Below are positions 36,290 through 46,813 of a stretch of DNA of 64,000 nt, one piece after another. The notes beneath the pieces are model-generated. The model made no database searches and was not told where the DNA came from. It saw only the letters and a program-made list of their open reading frames with translations. Numbering within the stretch: the first letter of the stretch is position 1; each line of letters opens with the position of its first letter. Source of the stretch: Allomuricauda sp. M10. Its GTDB lineage: Bacteria; Bacteroidota; Bacteroidia; Flavobacteriales; Flavobacteriaceae. The position numbers and the translations under genes were made by a program. Location of the stretch: contig NZ_JAJGBN010000003.1 of assembly GCF_020782875.1 (NCBI RefSeq), forward strand, positions 186,001-250,000, written 5' to 3'.

Positions 36290-38587
36290 ATGAGCAAGGA
36301 AAAACAAAGACGGGAGGCATTGCAGTATCATGCAGAGCCCCAACCTGGAAAGATAAAGATCGTTCCCACTAAACCATATGCTACGCAACGTGATTTGGCT
36401 TTGGCCTATTCACCGGGAGTGGCAGAACCCTGTTTGGAAATTGAAAAGAACAAGGATGATGTCTATAAATACACCGCCAAAGGAAATATTGTAGCCGTCA
36501 TTTCCAACGGTACCGCGGTTTTGGGATTGGGGAATATAGGTCCCGAAGCATCCAAACCAGTAATGGAAGGGAAGAGCTTGCTATTTAAGATTTTTGCCGA
36601 TATCGATGGGATTGATATTGAGTTGGATACGGAAGATGTTGAGAAGTTTATCGAAACGGTAAAGACCATTGCCCCAACTTTTGGAGGTATCAATTTGGAA
36701 GACATCAAGGCCCCCGAAGCGTTCGAAATTGAAAGACGCTTGAAGGAAGAACTTGATATTCCCGTAATGCACGATGATCAACATGGTACGGCCATTATTT
36801 CTGCCGCTGCTTTGTTGAACGCCTTGGAAATAGCCAATAAAAAAATTGAGGAAGTAAGGATCGTGGTGAGTGGCGCAGGTGCTGCTGCGGTTTCTTGTAC
36901 CCGACTGTACAAAGCCTTTGGGGCGAGTGCCAAAAATATTGTGATGTTGGACAGCAAGGGAGTAATCCGAAGCGATAGACCCAATCTCAGTGTTGAAAAA
37001 CTGGAGTTCGCCACAGATAGAAAAATTGATACGTTGGAGGAAGCCATGAAAGACGCTGATGTCTTTATTGGACTTTCCATTGCCAATGTGGTTACTCCAG
37101 AGATGCTGCTTTCCATGGCAGATACCCCGATTGTGTTCGCGATGGCCAATCCCGATCCAGAAATTGAATACGAATTGGCCTGTAAGACCCGAGAGGATAT
37201 TATCATGGCAACGGGTCGTTCCGATCATCCGAACCAAGTGAACAATGTACTGGGATTCCCATTTATTTTTAGGGGCGCTTTGGACGTTCGATCTACCAAG
37301 ATCAATGAAGAAATGAAGATGGCGGCCGTAAGGGCCCTGGCAGATTTGACCCGCGAATCCGTTCCCGAACAGGTAAATATTGCATACGATACTACACGCT
37401 TGACCTTCGGTAAAGACTATATCATTCCAAAACCATTTGATCCCCGCTTGATCACCACAATCCCACCTGCTGTGGCCAGAGCTGCCATGGAAAGTGGTGT
37501 GGCCAAAGCGCCCATTCAAGATTGGGACAAATATGAGGAGGAATTGTATCAACGTTCCGGCAACGATAACAAAGTGGTGCGTTTGATGCACAATAGGGCC
37601 AAACTAAATCCAAAACGTATCGTTTTTGCGGAAGCGGAATTGTTGGATGTGTTGAAGGCAGCCCAAATTGTTCATGACGAAGGCATTGCGAAACCTATTC
37701 TCTTAGGTCATAAGGAAACCATTGAGCAGTTAAAGAAAGACCTTGATTTTGATGCACAAGTTCCTATCATTGATCCACGTTCCGATGAGTTCAGTGACAT
37801 GAGAACAAGATATGCGTTGAAACTTTGGGAATCCAGGCAACGAAAAGGGGAGACCAAATACAGTGCTAGGGTAAACATGGGCAAACGCAATTATTTTGGT
37901 GCCATGATGTTGCAGGAAGGGGATGCGGATGGATTGATTTCAGGTTACTCCCGATCATATCCACGTGTGCTTCGTCCCGTTTTTGAGGTTTTGGGAAGGG
38001 CCAAAGGAGTGAAGAATGCATCCACCGTGAATATTATGATCACGGCAAGGGGGCCTTTGTTTTTGGCGGATACTTCCATCAACATAGACCCAGATGCAGA
38101 ACAACTGGCAGAAATTGCACAAATGACCGCCAATGTTGCCAAAACCTTTGGTTTTGATCCCGTAGTGGCCATGTTGTCCTATGCCAACTTTGGGTCATCG
38201 GCCCACCCACACGCCCAAAAAGTCAGGGAAGCCGTGCGCATTTTGCATGAACGTAACCCCGAACTGGTTGTGGATGGGGAAATCCAGACGGATTTTGCTT
38301 TAAGCTCCGATCTTTCCAATAATAATTTTCCGTTTTCCAAAATTTCAGGCAAAAAGGTGAACACCCTCATCTTCCCGAATTTGGAATCTGCCAACATTAC
38401 CTATAAATTGTTGAAAGGATTGAACAATGCCGATTCCATTGGTCCGATCATGGTTGGTTTGCCACGTGCGGCCCACATCATTCAATTGGGTGCCAGTGTG
38501 GATGAAATGGTGAATATGGCTGCCGTGGCGGTCATCGATGCCCAAGAAAGGGAAAAAAGAAGAAAAGCTCGAATGGGCGAGGAGTAA
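36290..38587 (+). CDS. maeB: NADP-dependent malic enzyme (malic enzyme + phosphotransacetylase-like domain)
   Basis: 765 residues. Oxidative decarboxylation of malate to pyruvate and CO2 with NADPH formed. Residues 1-about 425 are the malic enzyme: the conserved Tyr/Lys segments near YSPGVAEPC (42-50), the metal site DDQHGTAI (about 161-168), and the NAD(P) fold VVSGAGAAAVSC (about 196-207). Residues about 440-760 form the phosphotransacetylase-like regulatory domain of MaeB (MGKRNYFGAMMLQEGDADGL and RGPLFLADTSINIDP), which is normally inactive as an enzyme and binds acetyl-CoA. Begins a run with ruvA (36-nt gap) and sprA (5-nt gap). Confidence 0.96.
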   Translation: MSKEKQRREALQYHAEPQPGKIKIVPTKPYATQRDLALAYSPGVAEPCLEIEKNKDDVYKYTAKGNIVAVISNGTAVLGLGNIGPEASKPVMEGKSLLFKIFADIDGIDIELDTEDVEKFIETVKTIAPTFGGINLEDIKAPEAFEIERRLKEELDIPVMHDDQHGTAIISAAALLNALEIANKKIEEVRIVVSGAGAAAVSCTRLYKAFGASAKNIVMLDSKGVIRSDRPNLSVEKLEFATDRKIDTLEEAMKDADVFIGLSIANVVTPEMLLSMADTPIVFAMANPDPEIEYELACKTREDIIMATGRSDHPNQVNNVLGFPFIFRGALDVRSTKINEEMKMAAVRALADLTRESVPEQVNIAYDTTRLTFGKDYIIPKPFDPRLITTIPPAVARAAMESGVAKAPIQDWDKYEEELYQRSGNDNKVVRLMHNRAKLNPKRIVFAEAELLDVLKAAQIVHDEGIAKPILLGHKETIEQLKKDLDFDAQVPIIDPRSDEFSDMRTRYALKLWESRQRKGETKYSARVNMGKRNYFGAMMLQEGDADGLISGYSRSYPRVLRPVFEVLGRAKGVKNASTVNIMITARGPLFLADTSINIDPDAEQLAEIAQMTANVAKTFGFDPVVAMLSYANFGSSAHPHAQKVREAVRILHERNPELVVDGEIQTDFALSSDLSNNNFPFSKISGKKVNTLIFPNLESANITYKLLKGLNNADSIGPIMVGLPRAAHIIQLGASVDEMVNMAAVAVIDAQEREKRRKARMGEE

Positions 38588-38623
38588 TTCCGTAACCCGC
38601 AACACAAGCAATCCAAAAACCTG

Positions 38624-39205
38624 ATGATAGAACATTTAAGAGGAAAACTGGCAGAAAAAAATCCGACCTACGTTATCGTGGAGTGCAATGGGGTAGGCTA
38701 TTTTTTGAACATTTCCCTTCACACTTTTTCCTTGCTCAAGGATCAGGAAAACATCCACATATACACCCACTTATTGGTCAAGGAAGATTCCCACACTCTT
38801 TTCGGATTTGCGGAGCGTTCCGAACGGGAAGTTTTCCGTTTGTTGATATCTGTTTCCGGGGTGGGTTCCAGTACCGCGCGAACCATGTTATCTTCACTCT
38901 CCCCAAGTGATGTGAGGGATGCCATTGCCGGTGGCGATGTGGTCACTATCCAAGCCGTAAAGGGCATTGGGGCAAAGACGGCACAGCGTGTAATCTTGGA
39001 CCTAAAGGACAAGATTTTGAAAGTTTACGATATGGGTGAAGTTTCACCTCAAACAAACAATACAAATAAAGAAGAAGCGTTATCTGCATTAGAGGTTCTT
39101 GGTTTCACCAGAAAGCAATCTGAAAAGGTGGTGGATAAGGTCGTTGCCCAAGACACTTCACTTAGCGTAGAGAACATTATAAAACTGGCGCTGAAAAATT
39201 TGTAA
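38624..39205 (+). CDS. ruvA: Holliday junction binding protein RuvA
   Basis: 193 residues, the normal size. RuvA binds the four-way junction and loads RuvB. OB-fold domain I (1-63, MIEHLRGKLAEKNPTYVIVE), domain II with two helix-hairpin-helix motifs (VSGVGSSTARTML and VKGIGAKTAQRVI), and domain III at the C-terminus (ALEVLGFTRKQSEKVVDKVV). It lies between maeB and sprA. Confidence 0.97.
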   Translation: MIEHLRGKLAEKNPTYVIVECNGVGYFLNISLHTFSLLKDQENIHIYTHLLVKEDSHTLFGFAERSEREVFRLLISVSGVGSSTARTMLSSLSPSDVRDAIAGGDVVTIQAVKGIGAKTAQRVILDLKDKILKVYDMGEVSPQTNNTNKEEALSALEVLGFTRKQSEKVVDKVVAQDTSLSVENIIKLALKNL

Positions 39206-39210
39206 CTAGT

Positions 39211-42200
39211 TTGAAAAGAGGGGCGAAACCAATACTTAAACCAACACGTTTTAAGTACATTTTCTTTATGGTCTGTTTTATGGTCGTGGCAATTGCCAAA
39301 GGCCAGGAAACTACCGAGCAGGCTCAGGATTCCGTACCGACCGGAGTGGAGCTTGGTCGCCTTATTTTAAACAATCCCGATAGCATTATTGCCAAATATA
39401 CCTACGATCCCAAGACCGACCGTTACATTTATACGGAAAGCGTTGGGGACTTCAATATCAACTATCCCATTATCCTTACCCCGGAGCAGTATTACGAACT
39501 GGTTCGGAAGGAGCAGATGAAATCCTATTTCAAGCAAAAGTCGGATGCTTATGCCGGTAAAAAGGAAGGTAGTGAGGAAGCCAGAAAAAACCTGTTGCCC
39601 AACTTTTATGTGAACAGTAATTTCTTCGAATCCATTTTTGGTGGCAATACAATTGAAGTGATCCCCCAAGGTTCAGTGGCCATGGATTTGGGTGTGTTGT
39701 GGCAAAAGAATGATAATCCGGCCCTATCGCCCCGTAACCGGACCAACCTGTCTTTCGATTTTGATCAACGTATCAGTTTGAGTTTACTTGGAAAAGTGGG
39801 GGAGCGCCTTCAGGTGACCGCCAATTATGACACAGAGGCCACCTTCGATTTTCAGAATTTGGTAAAGTTGGATTATACCCCAACGGAAGATGATATTCTC
39901 CAAAAAATAGAAATCGGTAACGTGAACATGCCCCTCAACAGTTCCTTGATTACCGGTGCACAAAGTCTTTTTGGGGTAAAGACCCAAATGAAGTTTGGGA
40001 AAACCACCGTTACGGCTGTCTTTTCGGAACAGCGTTCCCAAAACAATACAGTAGTGGCACAAGGTGGTGGACAGGTAAAGGATTTTACCATGACAGCCTT
40101 GGATTATGACGAGGACAGGCACTTTTTCTTGGCCCATTATTTTAGGGACAATTATGACCGTGCACTCGAAAATTATCCGTTTATCCAAAGTCAGGTTCAG
40201 ATTACCCGTTTGGAAGTTTGGGTGACCAACAGGAACCAACAGACACAGAATGTTCGGAATGTGGTAGCCATCCAGGATTTGGGTGAGGCCAATGAGGATA
40301 ATACCCGAATCGGACGGAACAATGGCGATCCAGCCGGATTTTTCAATCCATCCGCCATTGCATCAGGATTACCACAAAACCCTGCAAACGCCTATGACCC
40401 TAACCAAATTGGAAGTGGAGCACTGACGCAATCCATTCGCGATATCGCCACAGTGGAATCTGGGTTTAACATTCCAGGGTATCCTGTGAACCAAGGATTC
40501 GACTATGCCATTCTTGAAAATGCAAGAAAATTGGAATCGGGTAGGGATTATGATTTTGATCCCCAATTAGGATATATCTCATTGAGCCAAAGTTTGAGTA
40601 ACGATGAGGTATTGGGTGTTGCCTTCCAGTATACGTTTAACGGACAGGTGTATCAGGTAGGTGAATTTGCCAACGGTGGGATAGATGCTACTACCGTCTC
40701 AACTACAACCAACCTTATTGAGAACAACACATTGATTTTGAAGCTTTTGAAAAGCAACATCACCAATGTGGAGGATCCTATTTGGGATTTGATGATGAAA
40801 AACATCTATTCCACAGGTGCCTATCAATTGAGCCAAGAGGATTTCAGGTTGAACATTCTATATTCCGATCCTACACCAAGGAACTACATAACGCCTGTTG
40901 ATCAAAACATTGGGTGGCCATCCGGTTTGGAAGATCAGATTTTGCTTCGGGTTTTCAACTTGGACCGATTGAACTCCTATAACGATATTCAACCCGGTGG
41001 TGATGGATTTTTCGATTATTACGAAGGCATTACGGTAGATTCCCAGTCGGGGCGCATCATCTTTACCAAGGTGGAACCTTTCGGGGAGTTCCTTTTCGAT
41101 TTACTTGGAGGAGGTACCTATGATGTGGAAAATGACCAAGGATACAACTCCAACCAAAGACGTTACGTATTTAGGAATATGTATGCCAAAACCAAGGCAG
41201 CCTCCCTTCAAAATGCGGAAAAAAACCGTTTTCAGATCAAAGGTCGATATAAGTCTTCCGGAAACAACGGCATCCCGATCGGGGCCTTTAACGTACCACA
41301 AGGTTCGGTTCGCGTGACCGCAGGAGGAAGACAATTGCAGGAAGGTATCGACTATACAGTGAACTATCAAGCGGGCACGGTCCAGATCTTGGACCCTAGC
41401 TTGGCCGCTTCGGATACCCCGATCAACATTTCTGTGGAAAACAATGCAGTTTTCGGACAACAGACAAGAAGATTTGCTGGTGTGAACGTGGAACATCAGT
41501 TCAACGAAAATTTTGTTTTGGGAGGTACCATGCTCAATCTGAACGAGCGCCCACTAACCCAAAAATCCAATTACGGAGTGGAGCCCGTGAACAATACCAT
41601 TTTTGGTCTGAACGGAAACTTCAGTACCGAAATTCCGTTCCTGACCCGATTGGCGAACAAGTTACCTAACATTGATACCGATGTGCCTTCCAATCTATCC
41701 TTGAGGGGAGAAGTGGCATTTTTACAGCCGAACTCGCCAAAGAACGCCGATTTTCAAGGAGAGACCACAACCTATATCGATGATTTTGAGGGAGCACAAT
41801 CTTTGATTGATATCCGTTCTTCATTGGGTTGGACCTTAGCAAGTCCTCCAGTAGAATTTTTGCAGGACAGAACAGGAATTGATGTGGGGTACGAAAGGGC
41901 CAAAATGGCTTGGTACACCATCGACCCTATTTTTTATACCAACCAAAGACCTACCAGCTTATCGGACAATGATATTTCCTTGAACGCCACTCGAAGGGTG
42001 TTCATTGATGAGGTGTTTACCGAAACCGATATTGCCCAAGGCCAGACCCAAGTACAAAGTACGTTGGATATTGCATACTATCCCAATCAAAAGGGGCCAT
42101 ACAATGCCAACCCAACTTTTGAAAATGAAACGGCCAACGACAAATGGGCGGGTATCATGAGGCCTTTGAGCAGCACCAACTTTGAGCAATCCAATGTGGA

Positions 42201-45200
42201 GTTTGTTCAGTTTTGGGTGTTGGATCCTTATGTAGATGGACAAGCTACGGATGCCAATGTGGGCGAATTAGTCTTGAACTTGGGTAACATTTCGGAAGAT
42301 ATTTTGAAGGATGGCCGTAAACAATACGAGAACGGACTTCCTGCAACCACCAATAATGAAGTCCCAAGGGAAACCATTTGGGGGCAAGTGCCCTCCACAC
42401 AATCATTGGTGTATGCCTTTGATGCGGACGAAGCTAACAGGACGGCCCAAGATGCCGGTTTGGATGGACTTAATGACACCGAGGAACAAGCCATTTATAA
42501 CGGACCGGCAAGTGATCCGGCTTTGGATAACTATCAATATTACTTGAACAGGGAAGGGAGCATCTTGAATCGTTACCTCGATTTTAACAATACCCAAGGA
42601 AACTCTCCCATTACCGTGACCAATACCAATAGGGGTTCTACTACGCTTCCGGATGTGGAGGACATTGATAGGGACCTTACCATGAACACGGTGAACAGTT
42701 ATTACGAATATCGTATCCAGATCAAACCGAATACCACCATCAATGATGAGTACGTGACGGATATCCGTGAAGGACTCACCCCAACGTTACCCAACGGTAC
42801 ACAGTTGAACAGAAGGTGGATCCAGTATAAAATTCCATTGAGCGATTTTACCGATGCGGTAGGTGGTATTGCCGATTTTAGGTCCATCAGTTTTATGAGG
42901 ATGTACCTGACCGGTTTTACCAATGACGTAGTGCTCCGTTTTGCCACTTTGGATTTGGTGCGTGGCGATTGGAGAACGTATACCAGTTCCCTTCAGCCAG
43001 ATGTGGACAATGATCCAACTGATGATGGTACCGTAACGGATGTGAACACCGTGAACATTGAGGAAAATTATGGCAGACAACCCATACCGTATGTGTTGCC
43101 TCCAGGGGTGGTTAGGGAACAGTTGAACAACAACAACACCATCATCCGTCAGAACGAACAGTCCTTGTCTTTTGTAGTGGAAAATTTGGAATCTCAGGAT
43201 TCCAGAGGTGTTTTCAAAAGTGTGAACATTGATGTGAGGCAGTACGAACGCCTTAAAATGTTCATGCACGCCGAAAAAATATTGAACGGGGATTATTCCG
43301 ATAGTGATACCCCATTGGTTGGTTTCCTTCGTATTGGAACCGACTTTTCCGAGAACTTCTATCAAATTGAATTGCCTTTGCAGTTTACCTCTTATGGTGC
43401 TTCCACTTCAGAAGAAATCTGGCCCGATGTCAACGAGATCAATATCGCCTTAAGTGATTTGAACAAGGTAAAGGCCAGGGGCATTTCCGACCAAACCCTT
43501 ACCCAGGTCAATTATTATGAAATAGTGGATGGCGAAGCGGTGCTTGTGGATGAATTCGCACCAAGGACCTTGGGAACTATCCGAATTGGAATCAGTGGAA
43601 ATCCATCTTTGGGAAGCATCCGTGCCATGATGGTGGGTGTAAAGAACATTGATGATGTGCCGGCCCGTGGTGAGGTTTGGTTCAACGAATTGCGTATGGC
43701 TGGCTTGGACAACAAAGGGGGATGGGCAGCTATCGCCGCTTTGGACGCCAACATGGCCGATTTTGCAAACGTTACGGCAACAGGTAGCAAAAGTACCTCG
43801 GGATTTGGTTCCATTGATCAAACCCCGAACGAAAGATCTAGGGAAGATGCCATTTCGTATGATGTGGTCACAAATGTGAATGTGGGCCAATTGTTCCCCA
43901 AAAAATGGAACCTGCAATTGCCTTTCAACTACGGAATTTCTGAAACCTTGATCACACCAGAGTTCGATCCCGTGTATGACGATTTAAAATTGGATGATCG
44001 CATCGCCGCTGCATCAACTGCCGAAGAAGCGGAAACCATTAAAAAACAGGCCGAGGATTATACCAAACGTACGAGTTTCAACTTGATTGGGGTGCGCAAG
44101 AACAGGGGAGAAGAAGCGAAGGAAAATTTCTTCGATATTGAAAACTTCACCTTTAATTATTCATACAACGAAACCAATCACCGCGATTTTGAGGTGGCCG
44201 ACCTGAAGGATCAAAATGTGACCACAGGTGCGGTGTACAATTATAACTTTAAGCCGGCCAGTGTGGCCCCGTTTGCCAAAAAGGACTCCTTGTTCATGAG
44301 CAAGTACTGGCAATGGTTAAAGGATCTGAACTTTAATTTGTTGCCAACCAGTATTTCGGTCAATGCAAACTACAATCGTTCCTTTAATCAACAGCGTTTT
44401 AGGGATGTGTTGGAACCAGGGGTGGAATCCTTGGCGTTGCCTTTGTTGCAACAGCGAAATTATCTTTTCAATTGGCAATATGCCTTGAATTACAGTATTA
44501 CCAAATCATTGCGAGTAAACCTAACCGCATCCAATAACAATATTGTTCGTAATTATTTCAATGTAGATGATGATTCCGATTCGGGTATCAACCAGGCGTT
44601 GGATCTTTGGGATGGTTTCTTCGACATTGGGGAACCCAACCGCCATGCACAACAAATGCAGTTGAACTACGAATTGCCGTTCAGCAAGATTCCGTTCTTG
44701 AATTTCATCAATGCCCAATATACCTATACGAGCAATTTTGATTGGCAGCGTGGAGGTGATGCTTTAAATGAAGTGATACAATTACAAAATCCTGGAGAAC
44801 AAGTAAACATAGTTCAAAATGCCAATACCCATAACCTGACCGCCAACTTGAGCATGCAACGCCTGTACGACTTTTTGGGGTTGAAGAAAAAGGATGGCAA
44901 GGTAACGGCCAATCAGCAACCCATCCGAAGGGACAAAGCGGGCAACCCTGCAGGTGGCGAAGAAGACAAGGGTCCAAGAAAGACCAGTAAAGGTTTCAAT
45001 ACGTTGGTAGATGTGGTGACGATGGTAAAAAGGATAAACATCAACTACAGTGAGAATAACGGTACCGTTTTGCCAGGGTACACCCAATCGGTAGGATTCA
45101 TCGGAACGGCAAGACCCACTTTGGGATTTGTTTTCGGTAGTCAGTCCGATGTACGCTACGAAGCTGCCCGTAATGGCTGGTTGACAAGTTATCCCGAATA

Positions 45201-46329
45201 CAATTCGCAATACATCCAAAATACAAGGAAACAATTGAACCTGACCGCCACGGCCCAGCCTACCCAGGATATCACCATCGATTTTAGTGCGGACAGACAA
45301 TACACGAACACATCACAAGAAAATTATAGTCCGGAGCAATGGATCAATTTTGAGGACGGCTTGGTCAACGAAATGGGGAATTTTAGTATTTCTACTGTTA
45401 TGATTGGTACCATTTTCAACAAGAGCGACCAATTTGATTCCAAGACCTTTGAACAGTTCAAGCAGAACAGGATCACCATTGCCAATCGTTTGGTTTCCGA
45501 CCGGGGTCAAGATCCAGGGGAATTGGATGAGGATGGCTTCCCTGAAATGTATGGAAAAACCCAACAAGAGGTATTGTTGCCAGCCTTCTTCGCTGCTTAT
45601 ACAGGACAAGATGTGAACCGGGTGAATTTGGACGCGTTCCGAGAAATTCCGATTCCGAACTGGAATATTAAGTACACCGGTTTGATGAAGAACCGCTGGT
45701 TCAAAAAGAAATTCAAACGATTCTCGTTGAGCCATGGCTATCGTGCCGCATACAGTATCAACCAGTTCCAGACCAATTTGGAGCGCCAGAATACCCAATT
45801 TGATGCCGAGACAGGGGATTTGTTGCCCGAGACCTTGATCAATAACGTGGTGCTTACCGATCAGTTCAATCCGTTGATGCGCGTAGATTTTGAAATGGTC
45901 AATTCCTTTAGCTTTTTGGCAGAAGTGCGCACGGATAGGACCTTGTCCATGAGTTTTGACAATAATCTGTTGACCGAGATCAATGGAAAGGAGTATACCC
46001 TTGGTTTGGGTTATCGATTTAAAGATGTAAAGTTCGTTACCAATATTGGAGGCGAAAAAACCAGATTGAAGGGAGACTTGAACCTAAAGGCCGACTTGTC
46101 GTTAAGAGATAACATCACCATTATCCGAAACTTGGATATCGACAATAACCAGATCACTTCTGGTCAGAAATTGGTCTCCATGAAATTCACGGCCGATTAC
46201 GCCTTGAGCAAAAGTTTGAATGCCCTTTTCTTCTACGACCATTCTTTTTCCAAGTTTGCGGTATCCACAGCATTTCCGCAAACGACCATCAATGGTGGGT
46301 TTACCTTGCGGTACAACTTTGGAAACTAA
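39211..46329 (+). CDS. sprA: T9SS outer-membrane translocon / gliding protein SprA
   Basis: 2372 residues. SprA is the giant outer-membrane barrel that forms the type IX secretion channel in gliding Flavobacteriia. The start is TTG at 39211 (KRGAKPILKPTRFKYIFFMVCFMVVAIAKGQ follows in two parts: a basic region and a hydrophobic core), 5 nt after ruvA; an internal ATG at 39268 would lose the basic region. The signal peptide is cut near AIAKGQ. The body is rich in Asn, Asp, Gln and aromatic-ended strands, with many YN, FD and NY turns, and ends TINGGFTLRYNFGN, an outer-membrane beta strand with a terminal aromatic pattern. Length matches known SprA (about 2400). No other T9SS genes are in this window. 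Confidence 0.95.
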   Translation: MKRGAKPILKPTRFKYIFFMVCFMVVAIAKGQETTEQAQDSVPTGVELGRLILNNPDSIIAKYTYDPKTDRYIYTESVGDFNINYPIILTPEQYYELVRKEQMKSYFKQKSDAYAGKKEGSEEARKNLLPNFYVNSNFFESIFGGNTIEVIPQGSVAMDLGVLWQKNDNPALSPRNRTNLSFDFDQRISLSLLGKVGERLQVTANYDTEATFDFQNLVKLDYTPTEDDILQKIEIGNVNMPLNSSLITGAQSLFGVKTQMKFGKTTVTAVFSEQRSQNNTVVAQGGGQVKDFTMTALDYDEDRHFFLAHYFRDNYDRALENYPFIQSQVQITRLEVWVTNRNQQTQNVRNVVAIQDLGEANEDNTRIGRNNGDPAGFFNPSAIASGLPQNPANAYDPNQIGSGALTQSIRDIATVESGFNIPGYPVNQGFDYAILENARKLESGRDYDFDPQLGYISLSQSLSNDEVLGVAFQYTFNGQVYQVGEFANGGIDATTVSTTTNLIENNTLILKLLKSNITNVEDPIWDLMMKNIYSTGAYQLSQEDFRLNILYSDPTPRNYITPVDQNIGWPSGLEDQILLRVFNLDRLNSYNDIQPGGDGFFDYYEGITVDSQSGRIIFTKVEPFGEFLFDLLGGGTYDVENDQGYNSNQRRYVFRNMYAKTKAASLQNAEKNRFQIKGRYKSSGNNGIPIGAFNVPQGSVRVTAGGRQLQEGIDYTVNYQAGTVQILDPSLAASDTPINISVENNAVFGQQTRRFAGVNVEHQFNENFVLGGTMLNLNERPLTQKSNYGVEPVNNTIFGLNGNFSTEIPFLTRLANKLPNIDTDVPSNLSLRGEVAFLQPNSPKNADFQGETTTYIDDFEGAQSLIDIRSSLGWTLASPPVEFLQDRTGIDVGYERAKMAWYTIDPIFYTNQRPTSLSDNDISLNATRRVFIDEVFTETDIAQGQTQVQSTLDIAYYPNQKGPYNANPTFENETANDKWAGIMRPLSSTNFEQSNVEFVQFWVLDPYVDGQATDANVGELVLNLGNISEDILKDGRKQYENGLPATTNNEVPRETIWGQVPSTQSLVYAFDADEANRTAQDAGLDGLNDTEEQAIYNGPASDPALDNYQYYLNREGSILNRYLDFNNTQGNSPITVTNTNRGSTTLPDVEDIDRDLTMNTVNSYYEYRIQIKPNTTINDEYVTDIREGLTPTLPNGTQLNRRWIQYKIPLSDFTDAVGGIADFRSISFMRMYLTGFTNDVVLRFATLDLVRGDWRTYTSSLQPDVDNDPTDDGTVTDVNTVNIEENYGRQPIPYVLPPGVVREQLNNNNTIIRQNEQSLSFVVENLESQDSRGVFKSVNIDVRQYERLKMFMHAEKILNGDYSDSDTPLVGFLRIGTDFSENFYQIELPLQFTSYGASTSEEIWPDVNEINIALSDLNKVKARGISDQTLTQVNYYEIVDGEAVLVDEFAPRTLGTIRIGISGNPSLGSIRAMMVGVKNIDDVPARGEVWFNELRMAGLDNKGGWAAIAALDANMADFANVTATGSKSTSGFGSIDQTPNERSREDAISYDVVTNVNVGQLFPKKWNLQLPFNYGISETLITPEFDPVYDDLKLDDRIAAASTAEEAETIKKQAEDYTKRTSFNLIGVRKNRGEEAKENFFDIENFTFNYSYNETNHRDFEVADLKDQNVTTGAVYNYNFKPASVAPFAKKDSLFMSKYWQWLKDLNFNLLPTSISVNANYNRSFNQQRFRDVLEPGVESLALPLLQQRNYLFNWQYALNYSITKSLRVNLTASNNNIVRNYFNVDDDSDSGINQALDLWDGFFDIGEPNRHAQQMQLNYELPFSKIPFLNFINAQYTYTSNFDWQRGGDALNEVIQLQNPGEQVNIVQNANTHNLTANLSMQRLYDFLGLKKKDGKVTANQQPIRRDKAGNPAGGEEDKGPRKTSKGFNTLVDVVTMVKRININYSENNGTVLPGYTQSVGFIGTARPTLGFVFGSQSDVRYEAARNGWLTSYPEYNSQYIQNTRKQLNLTATAQPTQDITIDFSADRQYTNTSQENYSPEQWINFEDGLVNEMGNFSISTVMIGTIFNKSDQFDSKTFEQFKQNRITIANRLVSDRGQDPGELDEDGFPEMYGKTQQEVLLPAFFAAYTGQDVNRVNLDAFREIPIPNWNIKYTGLMKNRWFKKKFKRFSLSHGYRAAYSINQFQTNLERQNTQFDAETGDLLPETLINNVVLTDQFNPLMRVDFEMVNSFSFLAEVRTDRTLSMSFDNNLLTEINGKEYTLGLGYRFKDVKFVTNIGGEKTRLKGDLNLKADLSLRDNITIIRNLDIDNNQITSGQKLVSMKFTADYALSKSLNALFFYDHSFSKFAVSTAFPQTTINGGFTLRYNFGN

Positions 46330-46349
46330 TCTGGAATCGAATCAAATTT

Positions 46350-46368
46350 CCTTCAATTTAATTGAAGG
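46350..46368. repeat. perfect palindrome upstream of gcvH
   Basis: CCTTCAATT (46350-46358), one centre base, AATTGAAGG (46360-46368). It lies 6 nt before the gcvH −33 TTTG, where an operator could act. There is no T run, so it is a poor intrinsic terminator for sprA. Confidence 0.6.
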
Positions 46369-46373
46369 TATTG

Positions 46374-46405
46374 TTTGAAAAGCTATCCGCAATCCGTTAC
46401 ATTTG
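46374..46405 (+). promoter_or_regulatory. Bacteroidota-type promoter of gcvH
   Basis: TTTG 46374-46377, a 20-nt spacer, TACATTTG 46398-46405, an exact match at the right spacing. Leader of about 22 nt. Confidence 0.7.
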
Positions 46406-46432
46406 CCCAGCGACTAATTCAAACCTATTATA

Positions 46433-46813
46433 ATGAACATACCATCAGAATTAAAGTACACCAAGGACCACGAATGGGTTAAGATCGATGGGGATATTGC
46501 CACAGTTGGTATAACCGATTTTGCCCAAGGAGAGTTGGGAGATATCGTTTATGTTGAAGTGGAAACCTTGGATGAGACCTTGGACAAGGAAGAGGTTTTT
46601 GGAACCGTGGAGGCTGTAAAAACGGTTTCCGATCTTTTTTTGCCATTGACCGGTGAAATTATCGAGTTCAATTCGGCTTTGGAAGATGAACCCGAAAAGG
46701 TAAACTCTGATCCTTATGGTGATGGTTGGATGATCAAGATAAAAATCAGTGATGCCGCCGAAGTTGAAGAACTTTTGAGCGCTGACGATTACAAGGCATT
46801 GATTGGTGCTTAA
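46433..46813 (+). CDS. gcvH: glycine cleavage system H protein
   Basis: 126 residues. The lipoylated carrier of the glycine cleavage system shuttles the methylamine from P-protein to T- and L-protein. The lipoyl domain has the motif [16 protein letters not shown], with Lys63 the lipoylation site, and the C-terminal segment ([22 protein letters not shown]) is typical. Co-transcribed with the VanZ-like gene, whose start overlaps its stop. Confidence 0.96.
   Translation: MNIPSELKYTKDHEWVKIDGDIATVGITDFAQGELGDIVYVEVETLDETLDKEEVFGTVEAVKTVSDLFLPLTGEIIEFNSALEDEPEKVNSDPYGDGWMIKIKISDAAEVEELLSADDYKALIGA

Noticed and set aside
36581..37591. A 336-codon reverse-strand open frame inside maeB
   Set aside because: It is antisense to a complete, motif-bearing malic enzyme gene, and its translation (rich in His, Ile and Phe) matches no family I know. 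A codon-phase shadow.
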